Positions 44,955-53,845 of a stretch of 64,000 bases of DNA are shown here, piece after piece. Within the stretch, counting starts at the first letter, position 1. Every line of letters begins with the position of its first letter. Made by a program: the position numbers and the translations under genes. The stretch comes from Duffyella gerundensis (lineage in GTDB: Bacteria; Pseudomonadota; Gammaproteobacteria; Enterobacterales; Enterobacteriaceae), in NCBI RefSeq assembly GCF_001517405.1, contig NZ_LN907827.1, positions 3,320,915-3,384,914 on the forward strand, written 5' to 3'. The notes under the pieces were generated by a model. The model saw only the letters and a program-made list of their open reading frames with translations, made no database searches and had not been told where the DNA came from.

Positions 44955-45551
44955 TTATGAGAGATCGTGCAGCGCTTTTTGCAGCGGGTCGCCGAGCTGC
45001 AATTCACTGAATTCCACCTCCAGCCCCTGCCTTTCCGGCGAGCAGCACATTACGCCGACAAAACGCGCCGCGTTGCCTGGCCAGGGAGCCAGACGCAGCA
45101 ACGGCCAGCTGACGCCGTCGCAGGAGTATTGAATACGCAGCGCCTCATCTATCAGCGTCACCCGCATCCAGAACTGCCGCGCATCGCCCGGAAAAATGCC
45201 GGTGGACCAGTCGGAAAACTCACGGGTCACCACGCAGCCGATCGCCGGTGCGCCGTCGTTAAACTCAATGCCTGCCTTGACCCAGTGCTGCTCATCATCA
45301 CGGATAAAAATGCCCGCCTGGTCGTAAAGCTGACGGAAATCCGCGCGAATTTTCACCTGCAACGTAAAATCGCCGTTGACCGCGTAGCCGCAGGCGTGGC
45401 CGGAGTGCCGCGAAAAGCCATAATAGGTTTTGAGCCAGAAATCGGTGTTGGCGTCGGTGGTGACCACCAGCCGATCGGCCTGCTGCTCGACCACGGCCGG
45501 TCGGTTAATCCAGCGATGATCGCCGGCGGTGAAGGTCTTAATGGTTTGCAT
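44955..45551 (-). CDS. DUF1349 concanavalin A-like protein
   Basis: 198 aa, cytoplasmic by sequence (no signal peptide). DUF1349/YnaA-type lectin-fold proteins share the pattern WLKTYYGFSRHSGHACGY, YDQAGIFIRDDEQHWVKAGIEF and FWMRVTLIDEALRIQYS, all seen here. The family fold resembles concanavalin A-like glucanases and carbohydrate-binding modules, but no catalytic role is established. It sits inside a peptide-type ABC operon between the ATPase and the second binding protein, 77 bp after the former. This suggests a role in handling the imported ligand (inference). Confidence 0.8.
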   Translation of the reverse strand: MQTIKTFTAGDHRWINRPAVVEQQADRLVVTTDANTDFWLKTYYGFSRHSGHACGYAVNGDFTLQVKIRADFRQLYDQAGIFIRDDEQHWVKAGIEFNDGAPAIGCVVTREFSDWSTGIFPGDARQFWMRVTLIDEALRIQYSCDGVSWPLLRLAPWPGNAARFVGVMCCSPERQGLEVEFSELQLGDPLQKALHDLS

Positions 45552-45628
45552 GAGCGATCCTGTTGATGTGCAGGATGAACGTCACGCCCGCGCGCTAAAC
45601 ATGCGCGGCGGGCGAAGAATCACATGGC

Positions 45629-46300
45629 TTAGCTGACAATTCGACCAGCCGCCATGCGCGCTGCACGATCGCACATATGGTCGATCACATCTGGATCATG
45701 GCTCACCAAAATCATCGTCAGCTTATCGCGCTGTTTCAGTTCATTGAGCAGATTCAAAATTTCCGCCTGCACCGACATATCCAGCGCGGAGGTAGGCTCA
45801 TCCAGCAGCAGCACTTTTGGCTCCAGCAGCAGCGCGCGCACGATGGCCACGCGCTGACGCTGGCCGCCGGAAAGCTGATGCGGATAGCGATCGGCCAGCG
45901 CCGGGTCCAGCCCGACGTGCTGGAAACCGCGATCGATGCGTTCGTTGATGTTATCGCGCTTCAGCAGCTTTAGCGGTTCTGCCAGCGTGCGGCGCAGGCG
46001 GTGACGCGGATGCAGCGACGCATAGGGATCCTGAAACACCATCTGCACTTCGCGACGCAGATCGCCGGTGAAATCTTTGCCCGGCTGCGCCTGGTGACCG
46101 GCCAGCTGCATGTTGCCCTGCCAGTGCGGATTCAGTCCGGCCATCACCCACAGCAGCGACGATTTGCCGCAGCCTGACGGCCCGACCAGGCCAAAGCACT
46201 CGCCGGGTTCGATAGTCAGCGATACATCATGCACCACGGTGCGCAGTTCATAGCCGTGGCGATGCGACACGCTGACGTCCTGCAGCTTAATCATGCTCAT
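45629..46300 (-). CDS. ABC importer ATPase (DppF/NikE-like)
   Basis: 223 aa. Walker A GPSGCGKSS, signature LSGGQRQRVAI, Walker B VLLLDEPTSALD and H-loop VSHD are intact. It ends about 15 residues after the H-loop region, so the C-terminal oligopeptide (HPY) domain of OppF/DppF is absent, giving a NikE-like short form. Its start overlaps the preceding ATPase gene by 14 bp. Confidence 0.9.
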   Translation of the reverse strand: MSMIKLQDVSVSHRHGYELRTVVHDVSLTIEPGECFGLVGPSGCGKSSLLWVMAGLNPHWQGNMQLAGHQAQPGKDFTGDLRREVQMVFQDPYASLHPRHRLRRTLAEPLKLLKRDNINERIDRGFQHVGLDPALADRYPHQLSGGQRQRVAIVRALLLEPKVLLLDEPTSALDMSVQAEILNLLNELKQRDKLTMILVSHDPDVIDHMCDRAARMAAGRIVS

Positions 46301-47135
46301 GCGGCAGCACCTCCAGCGCGGCGCGATCCAGCACCGGCAATGTTTGCCCGTGCGTGGCTTTGCTCGGACGACAGGACCACAGCGTGCGCGTATAAGGATG
46401 CGTCGCCCGCGGCAGTTCAGCGGCCGGCAGCGTATCGATGATTCGTCCTTTGTACATCACCATCACCCGCTCACAATGTTCTGACACCTGCTGCAGATCG
46501 TGACTGATCAGCAGCAGGCCCATGTTGCGCTCTTCTACCAGACGGCGAATCAGCGCCAGCACCTGATCGCGCATGGCGTGATCGAGCGCGGAAGTCGGCT
46601 CATCGGCAATCAGGAACTGCGGATCGGCCACCAGCGCAATCGCCAGCATCACGCGCTGACCCATACCGCCCGATAGCTGGTGCGGATAACGGGTCATCAG
46701 CTGCGCAGGCTGCGGCAGGCCAACGGCATCCAGCATCGCCAGCACCTTTTCGCGGCGCTCGGCGCGGCTGAAACGCTGATGCAGCTTCAATGGCTCTTCC
46801 ACCTGCCAGCCAATGGTGCGCGTCGGGTTCAGGGCATATTTTGGATCCTGCATCACCATCGCCAGTTGGCTACCGCGCAGCTGACTCCAGCGTTTTTCGC
46901 TGAGGTTCAGCGCATTTTCACCGGCGATGTTCAGCGTCCGCGCCTGTAGCTGTAACGAAGGTGCCAGCAACCCCATCAGCGTACGGGCGGTCAGGGATTT
47001 TCCCGATCCCGATTCGCCAACCAGCGCCACACGCTCGCGACCCAGCGTAAACGACAGCGGGTGCACCAGCGGCGTGTCGCCGTCGTTAATCGTCAGGCGA
47101 TCCGCGACGATCAGCGGTTGATGTTCAGTTGCCAT
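46287..47135 (-). CDS. ABC importer ATPase (DppD/NikD-like)
   Basis: 282 aa. Walker A GESGSGKSLTA, signature LSGGMGQRV, Walker B FLIADEPTSALD, H-loop ISHD. A short C-terminal region follows (ATHPYTRTLWSCRP), the HPY motif of oligopeptide transporters. The start at 47135 (MATEHQPLIVADRL) is chosen because the upstream in-frame sequence lies inside the permease gene and is not ATPase-like. It overlaps the permease by 11 bp. Confidence 0.9.
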   Translation of the reverse strand: MATEHQPLIVADRLTINDGDTPLVHPLSFTLGRERVALVGESGSGKSLTARTLMGLLAPSLQLQARTLNIAGENALNLSEKRWSQLRGSQLAMVMQDPKYALNPTRTIGWQVEEPLKLHQRFSRAERREKVLAMLDAVGLPQPAQLMTRYPHQLSGGMGQRVMLAIALVADPQFLIADEPTSALDHAMRDQVLALIRRLVEERNMGLLLISHDLQQVSEHCERVMVMYKGRIIDTLPAAELPRATHPYTRTLWSCRPSKATHGQTLPVLDRAALEVLPHEHD

Positions 47136-47988
47136 GACGGGTATCCAGTCGATCACGCAGGCCGTCGCCGGTGAGGTTAAACGCCAGGCTGGCAAACAGA
47201 ATCGCGCCACCCGGTGCGGCGGCGACCCACCACTGATCAAAAATTACTTTACTGCCTTCGGCAACCATTGCGCCCCACTCCGCCGTGGGCGGCTGAACGC
47301 CCATGCCAAGAAAGCCGAGACCCGCCGCCGACAGAATAATCCCGCCGAGGCTTAACGCCGCGCGCACCACTGCGCTCGGCATACAAAGTGGCAAAATATG
47401 GCCGAACATCAGCCGGATGCCGGTAATGCCCTGCATGCGGGCCGCGGCCAGATAGTCGCTGCGACGCAGCGCCAGCGTTTCAGCGCGCGCCTGGCGGGCA
47501 AACGGCGGCCAGCTGGTTAACGCCAGCGCCAGTGCGCCGTTTAACAGCCCAGGGCCGAGCATCGCCACCAGCGCCAGCGCAATCACCAGATTCGGCAGCG
47601 AAAGAAAGATATCGGTAATGCGCATCAGCACGCGTTCGGTCCAGCCGCCCACGTAACCCGCAGTGATGCCGATCAGCAGCCCAGCCGGAATGGTCAGCAG
47701 CAGAATCAGCGACACCAGCAGCAGCGTTGGCCGCGTGCCGTAAATCACCCGCGACAGCAGATCGCGACCAAAGCCGTCGGTGCCAAACCAGTGCGCAGCA
47801 TCTGGCGGCATCAGGCGCGACGCCATCATCTGCGCGTTGGGCTGATAAGGTGCCAGCAGCGGTGCCAACAGCGCGGTAAGCAGTAAAATCGCCACCAGCG
47901 TCACGCCAATAATCAGCGTAACGTTGCGCCGACGGCGACGGCGACGAACCGGCATTGCCGGTTCAGCATCGGATAAATGTTGCGTCAT
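47125..47988 (-). CDS. ABC importer permease (DppC-like)
   Basis: 287 aa. An Arg-rich cytoplasmic N terminus (PVRRRRRRRN), one helix, the periplasmic segment HWFGTDGFGRDLLSRVIYGTR typical of DppC/OppC, and five more helices. The EAA-type loop is near DYLAAARMQGITGIRLMFGHILP. It pairs with the permease upstream, which it overlaps by 4 bp. Confidence 0.92.
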   Translation of the reverse strand: MTQHLSDAEPAMPVRRRRRRRNVTLIIGVTLVAILLLTALLAPLLAPYQPNAQMMASRLMPPDAAHWFGTDGFGRDLLSRVIYGTRPTLLLVSLILLLTIPAGLLIGITAGYVGGWTERVLMRITDIFLSLPNLVIALALVAMLGPGLLNGALALALTSWPPFARQARAETLALRRSDYLAAARMQGITGIRLMFGHILPLCMPSAVVRAALSLGGIILSAAGLGFLGMGVQPPTAEWGAMVAEGSKVIFDQWWVAAAPGGAILFASLAFNLTGDGLRDRLDTRHGN

Positions 47989-49037
47989 CGGGTTCTCGGA
48001 TCGGTTAAATAGGTAAGCGCATCAGCCAGCGTGTTCAGTAACACGAAGCAGCCGCCAATCAGCAGCGTCGAGCCGAGGATAGCCGGAACGTCAGAAGAGA
48101 ACAGCGCGGTGGTCAGATAACGTCCCACGCCCGGCCAGGCGAACACAGTTTCGGTCAGCACCGACCCTTCCAGCAGCGTGGCGTAGGAGAGCGCCAGCAC
48201 GGTAATCAGCGTACCGAGCACGTTAGGAAAGATATGCAGCAACAGAATACGGACCCGGCCCGCGCCTTTCGCCCGCGCCAGCGTTACATACTCTTTGTTG
48301 CTCTCTTCCAGCAGCGCAGCGCGCAACAAACGCGTGATGCCCGCCATCGACAGCATGCCCAACACCACCACCGGCAGCCACAGATGCGCCAGCGCATTGC
48401 GGAACATTTCCGGATCGCCGGAAAGCCAGCTGTCGATCAGCACAAAGCCGGTTTTTGGCTCCATGGTGTAAATCCAGATGTCATCCAGGCGCCCCGGTCC
48501 GGCAGACCAGTGCAGCACCGCGTAAAACAGCAGCAGCCCAAGCAGGCCAAGCCAGAACACCGGCACCGAATAGCCCAGCAGCGACACCAGCCGCGCCAGA
48601 TTATCCAGCACGCTGCCCGGCTTCCACGCCGCCAGCAGCGCCAGCGTAATGCCAAACACCGCGCCGAAGATCATCGCACAGCTGGCCAGCTCAATGGTGG
48701 CCGGAAAGGTACGTGCCAAATCGCTGAGCACCGGCTGATTGGTGATATGCGAGATGCCAAGATCACCACGCGCAAGATGCTCAAGGTAGCGCCAGAACTG
48801 CACCGGCAGCGGCTGATCCAGCCCTAAATCGTGACGCACCTGTTGATAGGTCGATTCGCTGGCGTGATCGCCCGCCACCTGCAGCACCGGATCGACCGGC
48901 GAGAGATGCGACAGCATGAAGGTAAAGGCGAGCAGGCCGATCAGCGTCACCAGCAGCGATAAAATGCTGGTGAGCAGTCGGCCACCGCTGCGCCAGAAAC
49001 GCCGGGCGAACCCGGCTTCCGCTAACGTTGATGCCAT
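47985..49037 (-). CDS. ABC importer permease (DppB-like)
   Basis: 350 aa. Six predicted helices. TFMLSHLSPVDPVL, GLDQPLPVQFWRYLEHLARGDLGIS and the EAA loop YVTLARAKGAGRVRILLLHIFPN are DppB/OppB hallmarks. It carries a larger periplasmic loop (about residues 170-210) than E. coli DppB. The ATG shares its A with the TAA stop of the binding-protein gene (TAATG). Confidence 0.92.
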   Translation of the reverse strand: MASTLAEAGFARRFWRSGGRLLTSILSLLVTLIGLLAFTFMLSHLSPVDPVLQVAGDHASESTYQQVRHDLGLDQPLPVQFWRYLEHLARGDLGISHITNQPVLSDLARTFPATIELASCAMIFGAVFGITLALLAAWKPGSVLDNLARLVSLLGYSVPVFWLGLLGLLLFYAVLHWSAGPGRLDDIWIYTMEPKTGFVLIDSWLSGDPEMFRNALAHLWLPVVVLGMLSMAGITRLLRAALLEESNKEYVTLARAKGAGRVRILLLHIFPNVLGTLITVLALSYATLLEGSVLTETVFAWPGVGRYLTTALFSSDVPAILGSTLLIGGCFVLLNTLADALTYLTDPRTR

Positions 49038-50605
49038 TACTTACTAACCTGGCTGTAATAAACCATATCCGGGTTGATGCCCTGCACGTAGCCTTTGAGG
49101 TTGTCGCGCATGGCGATCAGGTTGCGCGCCTGCAGGCCAATCACATACGGCGACTGCTTCTGCACTTCACGCTGCATGTTTTCATACAGCTCAATGCGCT
49201 TCGCCTTATCGCTTTCGGCGGTGGCCGCCAGCGTCTGCTTGCTCAGCTCAGGAATGTGCCAGTTCGAGCGCCAGGCCAGCGTTTTGCTGCCATCTTCCGG
49301 GTTGTAGGCGAACGCGGCGGCGTTGGTGTTCGGATCAAAATAGTCCGCGCCCCAGGCGTTAAGCGTCGCTTCATACTTGTGCGCTTTCACGTTGGTGGCC
49401 ACTTCGGTGCTCAGGCCGGGAATCAGCTCGATCTTCACGCCGCCGCGGGCAAAGCTGCCCTGCAACGCCTGCGCGATATCGAGGTAAGGCGGCTGGTTGC
49501 TGACTGCCAGCTTAAAGCTGACGTTGGTCAGGCCCGCTTTCTTCAGGATCGCCTTCGCTTTTTCCGGATCGTATTGATATGGATTGTCATTCAGCGCGCC
49601 CAGGAAGCCTTCCGGCAGGAAAGACTGGTGCACCTGGAACTGACCTTTCAGCAGATCGTTAGCGATACCTTTGTAATCAAACAGGTAGCGCGACGCTTCC
49701 CACAGCGCCGGGTTTTTCAGCGCGGGCTGGGCATCGATATTGAACTGCATGTAATAAAGAGACGCCATCGGCACGGCGAGGGTTTTCACGCCCGCTTTGC
49801 TCTTCAGCGCAGCCATCTGATCGGCACCAAGGTTACGTGCGATATCGGCATCGCCCTGCTCCAGCAGCAGACGACGCGCGGCTGGCTCCGGCACGTTTTT
49901 AATCAGCACATTTTTCAGCTTCGGCGCGCCGCCCGGTGAGGTTGGGTTGGCGCTGAGTAGCACCACTTCATGCGGCACAAAGCGACGGATCTGGTACGCA
50001 CCGCTACCCGCTGAATGCGCGGCCAGCCATTTGTTACCCAAGTCACCCTTCTGCTCGTTCGCCATCACCGTTTTCTCATCGACAATCGACGAGACCGGCG
50101 CTGCCAGCAGGCTCAGCACATACGTTGGGCTGACGTTGGCATCCCAGCTGATCTGCACATGCTGGTCATCAATTTTCTTCAGATGACTGTCAACGTTCTC
50201 TTTGCTCCAGCCGAGCTGCGTCAAAATAAATGAAGGATCCAGGTTTAGCTTCACCACGCGTGACAGCGAGAAAATCACATCTTCGGCACGCAGCGGATTG
50301 CCGGAGGCAAATTTTGCTCCGTCGCGCAGCGTTACGGTCAGGCTGCGGTTATCGCTGCCCGCTTCCCAGCTGCTGGCCAGCGTCGGCTTAAGATCGGTGG
50401 GGTTGGCCGGATCGGGCTGCACCAGCCGTTGATAGAGGTTGGTGAACGCCTGAACCGCGGTCAGTTCGAAGCCTTCCGCCGGATCAAAGCTGCTGGAGTC
50501 ATCGATAGACTGGGCAATCACCAGCGTATCGGCCGGTGTGGCTGCCTGAGCAGCAAAAGCAGTGCCAAGCGCTAACGCCAGCACGGTCGGAGCGAAAAGT
50601 TTCAT
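49037..50605 (-). CDS. Periplasmic binding protein of a dipeptide/nickel-type ABC importer (first copy)
   Basis: 522 aa, SBP_bac_5 family. Signal peptide MKLFAPTVLALALGTAFAAQA, mature start ATPADTLVIAQSIDD, then FDPAEGFELT and NLYQRLVQPDP. The DYFDPNTNAAAFAYNP segment is near-identical in the paralogue at 43255-44838. It leads the left cluster, with AAGGAA 6 nt before the ATG. Size and gene set (about 520-aa SBP, two permeases, two ATPases) resemble dipeptide, nickel and metallophore importers, but the ligand cannot be read from sequence. Confidence 0.9.
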   Translation of the reverse strand: MKLFAPTVLALALGTAFAAQAATPADTLVIAQSIDDSSSFDPAEGFELTAVQAFTNLYQRLVQPDPANPTDLKPTLASSWEAGSDNRSLTVTLRDGAKFASGNPLRAEDVIFSLSRVVKLNLDPSFILTQLGWSKENVDSHLKKIDDQHVQISWDANVSPTYVLSLLAAPVSSIVDEKTVMANEQKGDLGNKWLAAHSAGSGAYQIRRFVPHEVVLLSANPTSPGGAPKLKNVLIKNVPEPAARRLLLEQGDADIARNLGADQMAALKSKAGVKTLAVPMASLYYMQFNIDAQPALKNPALWEASRYLFDYKGIANDLLKGQFQVHQSFLPEGFLGALNDNPYQYDPEKAKAILKKAGLTNVSFKLAVSNQPPYLDIAQALQGSFARGGVKIELIPGLSTEVATNVKAHKYEATLNAWGADYFDPNTNAAAFAYNPEDGSKTLAWRSNWHIPELSKQTLAATAESDKAKRIELYENMQREVQKQSPYVIGLQARNLIAMRDNLKGYVQGINPDMVYYSQVSK

Positions 50606-50633
50606 GACGTTTCCTTACAGAACAATTTTGGCG

Positions 50634-50652
50634 AGTGTATGTGAACTACACT
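50634..50652. promoter_or_regulatory. Inverted repeat upstream of the left binding protein
   Basis: AGTGTA (50634-50639), 7 bp, TACACT (50647-50652), 29-47 bp before the ATG at 50605. Candidate operator for the left cluster. I cannot assign a regulator. Confidence 0.35.
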
Positions 50653-51186
50653 TCTAACAATAGTTGATTATTGGCTATGGTTATTCCTGAAGATTATAAG
50701 CCCGCAGAAAAGGTTATAAATGTTAAGGCGGACTGAACCGTTTCGCGCCATTTCTTAATGGTACTGCGCGGCGGTTTATCATTGTTAACCCGCTGAGCGG
50801 TTGATGAAAATAACAGCGCGGCACCAGATTATTCTGTATATCGCTGGCCGCAATGTCGCTATCGGTGCGCTGGGCTACTGGCGTGTTATCACCCATTGCG
50901 GGTTGGCCCCCCGGAAAATAGAGGCCAGCAAATGCCACTATTCAGCGATACACCCGCTTATAGATGGCTTTTGCTTATTGAAGTCGCCTTATTCTGAAAA
51001 GCATCCGCTGGCCTCAATGACCATTAATATTCCCGTCTCGTTTCGCGCTGCGGGTAATGCTTTTACCCTTGCCGCCGCGCCGCCGTCCGCCTGGCATCAT
51101 GTCATTGCTGCGGTAGTGTGAATGCCGCCTCGTCTCTCTGCCAAAGCACATTTCAGGGATTGGTTAGCACTATTCCTTGTTTAAAA

Positions 51187-51229
51187 AAATGCGCCCCGCA
51201 TTTGATGATGTTCGTCACACAACATCATC
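51187..51229 (+). promoter_or_regulatory. Two tandem perfect inverted repeats upstream of the right cluster
   Basis: AAATGCGCCCCGCATTT (51187-51203; 7-bp arms, 3-nt loop) abuts GATGATGTT...AACATCATC (51204-51229; 9-bp arms, 8-nt loop CGTCACAC). The second ends 14 bp before the GTG start and 4 bp before the ribosome site. They could be operators or leader-RNA hairpins controlling translation. Confidence 0.5.
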
Positions 51230-51243
51230 TGAAAGAGTGAATC

Positions 51244-52884
51244 GTGATCATGCCGCAGAGACGTCTTTTTACCCTGTCCAGCCTGGTTCTGGCCTCAGGC
51301 TTATCCTTTATTGTTGCGGGTCAGGCCGCTGCTGAGACGGCGGTGAAAGGCGGCACGCTGATTTATCTGGAACAGCAGGCGCACACCACGCTCTATCCCC
51401 CGGCGGGCGGCTTCTATCCGAATGGCGGCCTGCTCAACCAGATTACCGATAAGCTCACCTGGCAAAACCCGGAAACGCTGCAGGTAGAACCCTGGATTGC
51501 CGACAGCTGGAGCAGCAACGCCGATAAAACCGAGTACACCTTCCACATCCGGCCCGGCGTCACTTTTTCTGACGGCACGCCGCTGGACGCTAACGCGGTG
51601 GCTAAAAACTTCGATGTCTATGGCCTCGGTGATAAGGCGCGTCGGTTGCCGGTTTCCGAAGTGATCAATAATTACGATCACAGCGAAGTGATCGACGCGC
51701 AAACGGTGAAGTTCTACTTCAAAAAATCATCTCCCGGTTTCCTGCAGGGCACCGCCACCATTGGTTCAGGCCTGGTATCGCTGAGCACGCTGGCGCGCAA
51801 CTTTGATCAGCTGGGCGATGCGCGGCATATCATCGGCTCCGGTCCTTTTGTGGTCAGCGATGAAAAGCTGGGCCGCGAAGTCGATCTGGTGGCGCGTAAA
51901 GGCTACCAATGGGGCCCGAAAAACCTCACGCAGCAGGGACCAGCGAACCTTGATGGCATCAAGATTATTGTCACGCCGGAAGACAGCGTGCGCATCGGCG
52001 CGCTGCTGGCAGGCCAGGCAGATTTTATTCGTCAGGTGCAGGCTTATGATGAGAAGCAGGCCAGCGAGCAAAAATTTCCGCTCTACGCAGCGCCCACCCG
52101 TGGCGTGAATGACAGCCTGAGCTTTCGCCCGGATAACCCGCTGGTGGCGGAGTTAAAGGTCCGCCAGGCATTGCTGCACGCCACCGATGCCAGACAAATC
52201 GTCGATACCCTTTTCTCAGAAAACTACCCGGTTGCCACTTCGGTGATCGCCAAATCGGCGGCGGGTTATGTCGATCTCTCCGCCAGCCTGAACTATGACC
52301 CGGCGCGGGTAAAAACGCTGCTGGATGAGGCGGGCTGGAGGCCGGGCAGCGACGGTATTCGGGAAAAAGCGGGCAAAAAGCTGGCGCTGACCATCTACGA
52401 ATCCCTGCCGCAACCGCAGAACAAAGAGGTGCTGCAGCTGATTGCGCAGCAGTGGAAACAGGTTGGCGTGCAACTCACGGTGAAAGCGGGCGATGCGGGC
52501 AGCAAGACGCTCGACAATCTGGATCCGCTGAAAACGCCGCTTACCGTGTCGGAAGTGGGCCGGGCCGATCCTGACGTGATCAAAAGTATGTTCTATCCCC
52601 TGAATCGTGATGCGCTGCTGCAAAAAGGCGGCTCGAGCAGCAAGGTGCAGCAGTTTCGTGATGACAAGCTCAATGCGTTGCTGGTGAACATCTCTACGGA
52701 AATCGATCCGGCGAAGCGCTTGCAGCTGGCCGGTGAGGCACAGCGTTACCTGCTGGATAACGCCTATGTGATTCCGGTGTTTGAAGAGCCCCAGGTTTTT
52801 GCCGGTGCGCCCTGGCTGAAAGGCGTGCGCTTTGAAGCGGTGGGCCGTCCAAGCTTCTACGGCGCCTGGCTGGAAAAACGTTAA
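51244..52884 (+). CDS. ABC-importer substrate-binding protein, KPN_01854-like family
   Basis: 546 aa, SBP_bac_5 fold, secreted (MPQRRLFTLSSLVLASGLSF, cleavage near AAA-ET). The mature start GGTLIYLEQQAHTTLYPPAGGFYPNGGLLNQI is longer and different from the left-cluster binding proteins. I recall it as resembling the TIGRFAM SBP family named after Klebsiella KPN_01854 (from memory, not checked). GTG at 51244 fits the AGAG site 6 nt away. The ATG at 51250 is possible. First gene of an eight-gene operon with oxidative and hydrolytic enzymes. Confidence 0.87.
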   Translation: MIMPQRRLFTLSSLVLASGLSFIVAGQAAAETAVKGGTLIYLEQQAHTTLYPPAGGFYPNGGLLNQITDKLTWQNPETLQVEPWIADSWSSNADKTEYTFHIRPGVTFSDGTPLDANAVAKNFDVYGLGDKARRLPVSEVINNYDHSEVIDAQTVKFYFKKSSPGFLQGTATIGSGLVSLSTLARNFDQLGDARHIIGSGPFVVSDEKLGREVDLVARKGYQWGPKNLTQQGPANLDGIKIIVTPEDSVRIGALLAGQADFIRQVQAYDEKQASEQKFPLYAAPTRGVNDSLSFRPDNPLVAELKVRQALLHATDARQIVDTLFSENYPVATSVIAKSAAGYVDLSASLNYDPARVKTLLDEAGWRPGSDGIREKAGKKLALTIYESLPQPQNKEVLQLIAQQWKQVGVQLTVKAGDAGSKTLDNLDPLKTPLTVSEVGRADPDVIKSMFYPLNRDALLQKGGSSSKVQQFRDDKLNALLVNISTEIDPAKRLQLAGEAQRYLLDNAYVIPVFEEPQVFAGAPWLKGVRFEAVGRPSFYGAWLEKR

Positions 52885-52900
52885 GGCAGGAGAAACGGTG

Positions 52901-53845
52901 ATGACGCGTTATCTGATACAACGAGCCGGACAGGCATTGCTGGTGCTGTGGGCGGCGTTTACCCTCTCTTTTATTCTGCTGCAGGTGCTGCCCGGCGACG
53001 CCATCCTGATTAAGTTTCAGAATCCCGATCTTGGCCTTAGCCCGGCGCAGATTGAAGAGATGCGCGACGCCTACGGCGCCAGCAATCCGATCTGGCAGCA
53101 ATATCTGCACGCGCTGACGGCGATGCTGCACGGCGACGTCGGCTATTCGGTGCAGGCGGGCGTGCCGGTTAGCGAGCTGATTGCCAGCAACTTCCCCGCC
53201 ACGCTGCGCCTCGCCGTGCCTGGCTTTCTGCTGGCCACGGTGATTGCCGCCGTAGTGGCCTTTAGCGCCAACCTCACCGCTTTTCGCTGGCTGAAAAATA
53301 TTCTGCACTCGGTGCCGGCGCTGTTTATCTCGCTGCCGACCTTCTGGCTGGGTATTGCGCTGATTCAGATCTTCTCGTTTCAGCTGCGCTGGATCCCGGT
53401 GATCAATCCCGGTGAATGGCAGGGCCTGATCCTGCCGATCGTCACGCTGGCGGTGCCGATCTCCGCACCGCTGGCGCAGATCCTGCTGCGCAGTCTCGAT
53501 GAGGTAAAAACCCAGCCTTTTGTCAGCGTTGCCCGCGCCAAAGGCGCCAGCCAGCGCTATGTGCTGTGGCACCACGTCACGCTGAACGCCATTTTACCGA
53601 CGCTCACCATCGCCGGTCTGCTGCTCGGCGAACTGATTGCCGGGGCGCTGATTACCGAAACGGTTTTTGGCCTCAGCGGCCTTGGCCAGCTGATTCAGCA
53701 GGCGGTCAATAATCAGGACGTCGGCGTGCTACAGGCGGTAGTGATGATCTCTGCGGTCGGCTTCGTCGCCATTAACCTGTTAGTGGATATCCTGACGCCA
53801 CTGATCGATCCCCGCCTGCATCTTTACGCCGGAGCCGCATCATGA
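52901..53845 (+). CDS. ABC importer permease (DppB-like)
   Basis: 314 aa, six helices. MTRYLIQRAGQALLVLWAAFTLSFILLQVLPGDAI and the EAA loop VSVARAKGASQRYVLWHHVTLN are typical. The ATG at 52901 has AGGAG 8 nt upstream and lies 16 bp after the binding-protein stop. Its TGA overlaps the next start (ATGA). Confidence 0.93.
   Translation: MTRYLIQRAGQALLVLWAAFTLSFILLQVLPGDAILIKFQNPDLGLSPAQIEEMRDAYGASNPIWQQYLHALTAMLHGDVGYSVQAGVPVSELIASNFPATLRLAVPGFLLATVIAAVVAFSANLTAFRWLKNILHSVPALFISLPTFWLGIALIQIFSFQLRWIPVINPGEWQGLILPIVTLAVPISAPLAQILLRSLDEVKTQPFVSVARAKGASQRYVLWHHVTLNAILPTLTIAGLLLGELIAGALITETVFGLSGLGQLIQQAVNNQDVGVLQAVVMISAVGFVAINLLVDILTPLIDPRLHLYAGAAS

Larger units (their letters stand above)
50606..51243. 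other. 638-bp intergenic region between the two divergent ABC clusters
   Basis: No gene is convincing here. Open frames of up to about 106 codons occur (for example 50801-51121) but lack a ribosome site, family resemblance and sensible codon use. The region holds an inverted repeat near the left gene (50634-50652) and two tandem inverted repeats near the right gene (51187-51229). Both promoters must lie here. Confidence 0.6.

Noticed and set aside
50801..51121. A 106-codon open frame in the gap between the two importers.
   Set aside because: No ribosome site, no recognised family, odd composition. I cannot rule out a remnant but cannot support a gene.
52694..53575. A 293-codon open frame antisense to the right-cluster permease.
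   Set aside because: Gln/Arg/His-rich shadow of a membrane protein. The permease frame is conserved and coupled to its neighbours.
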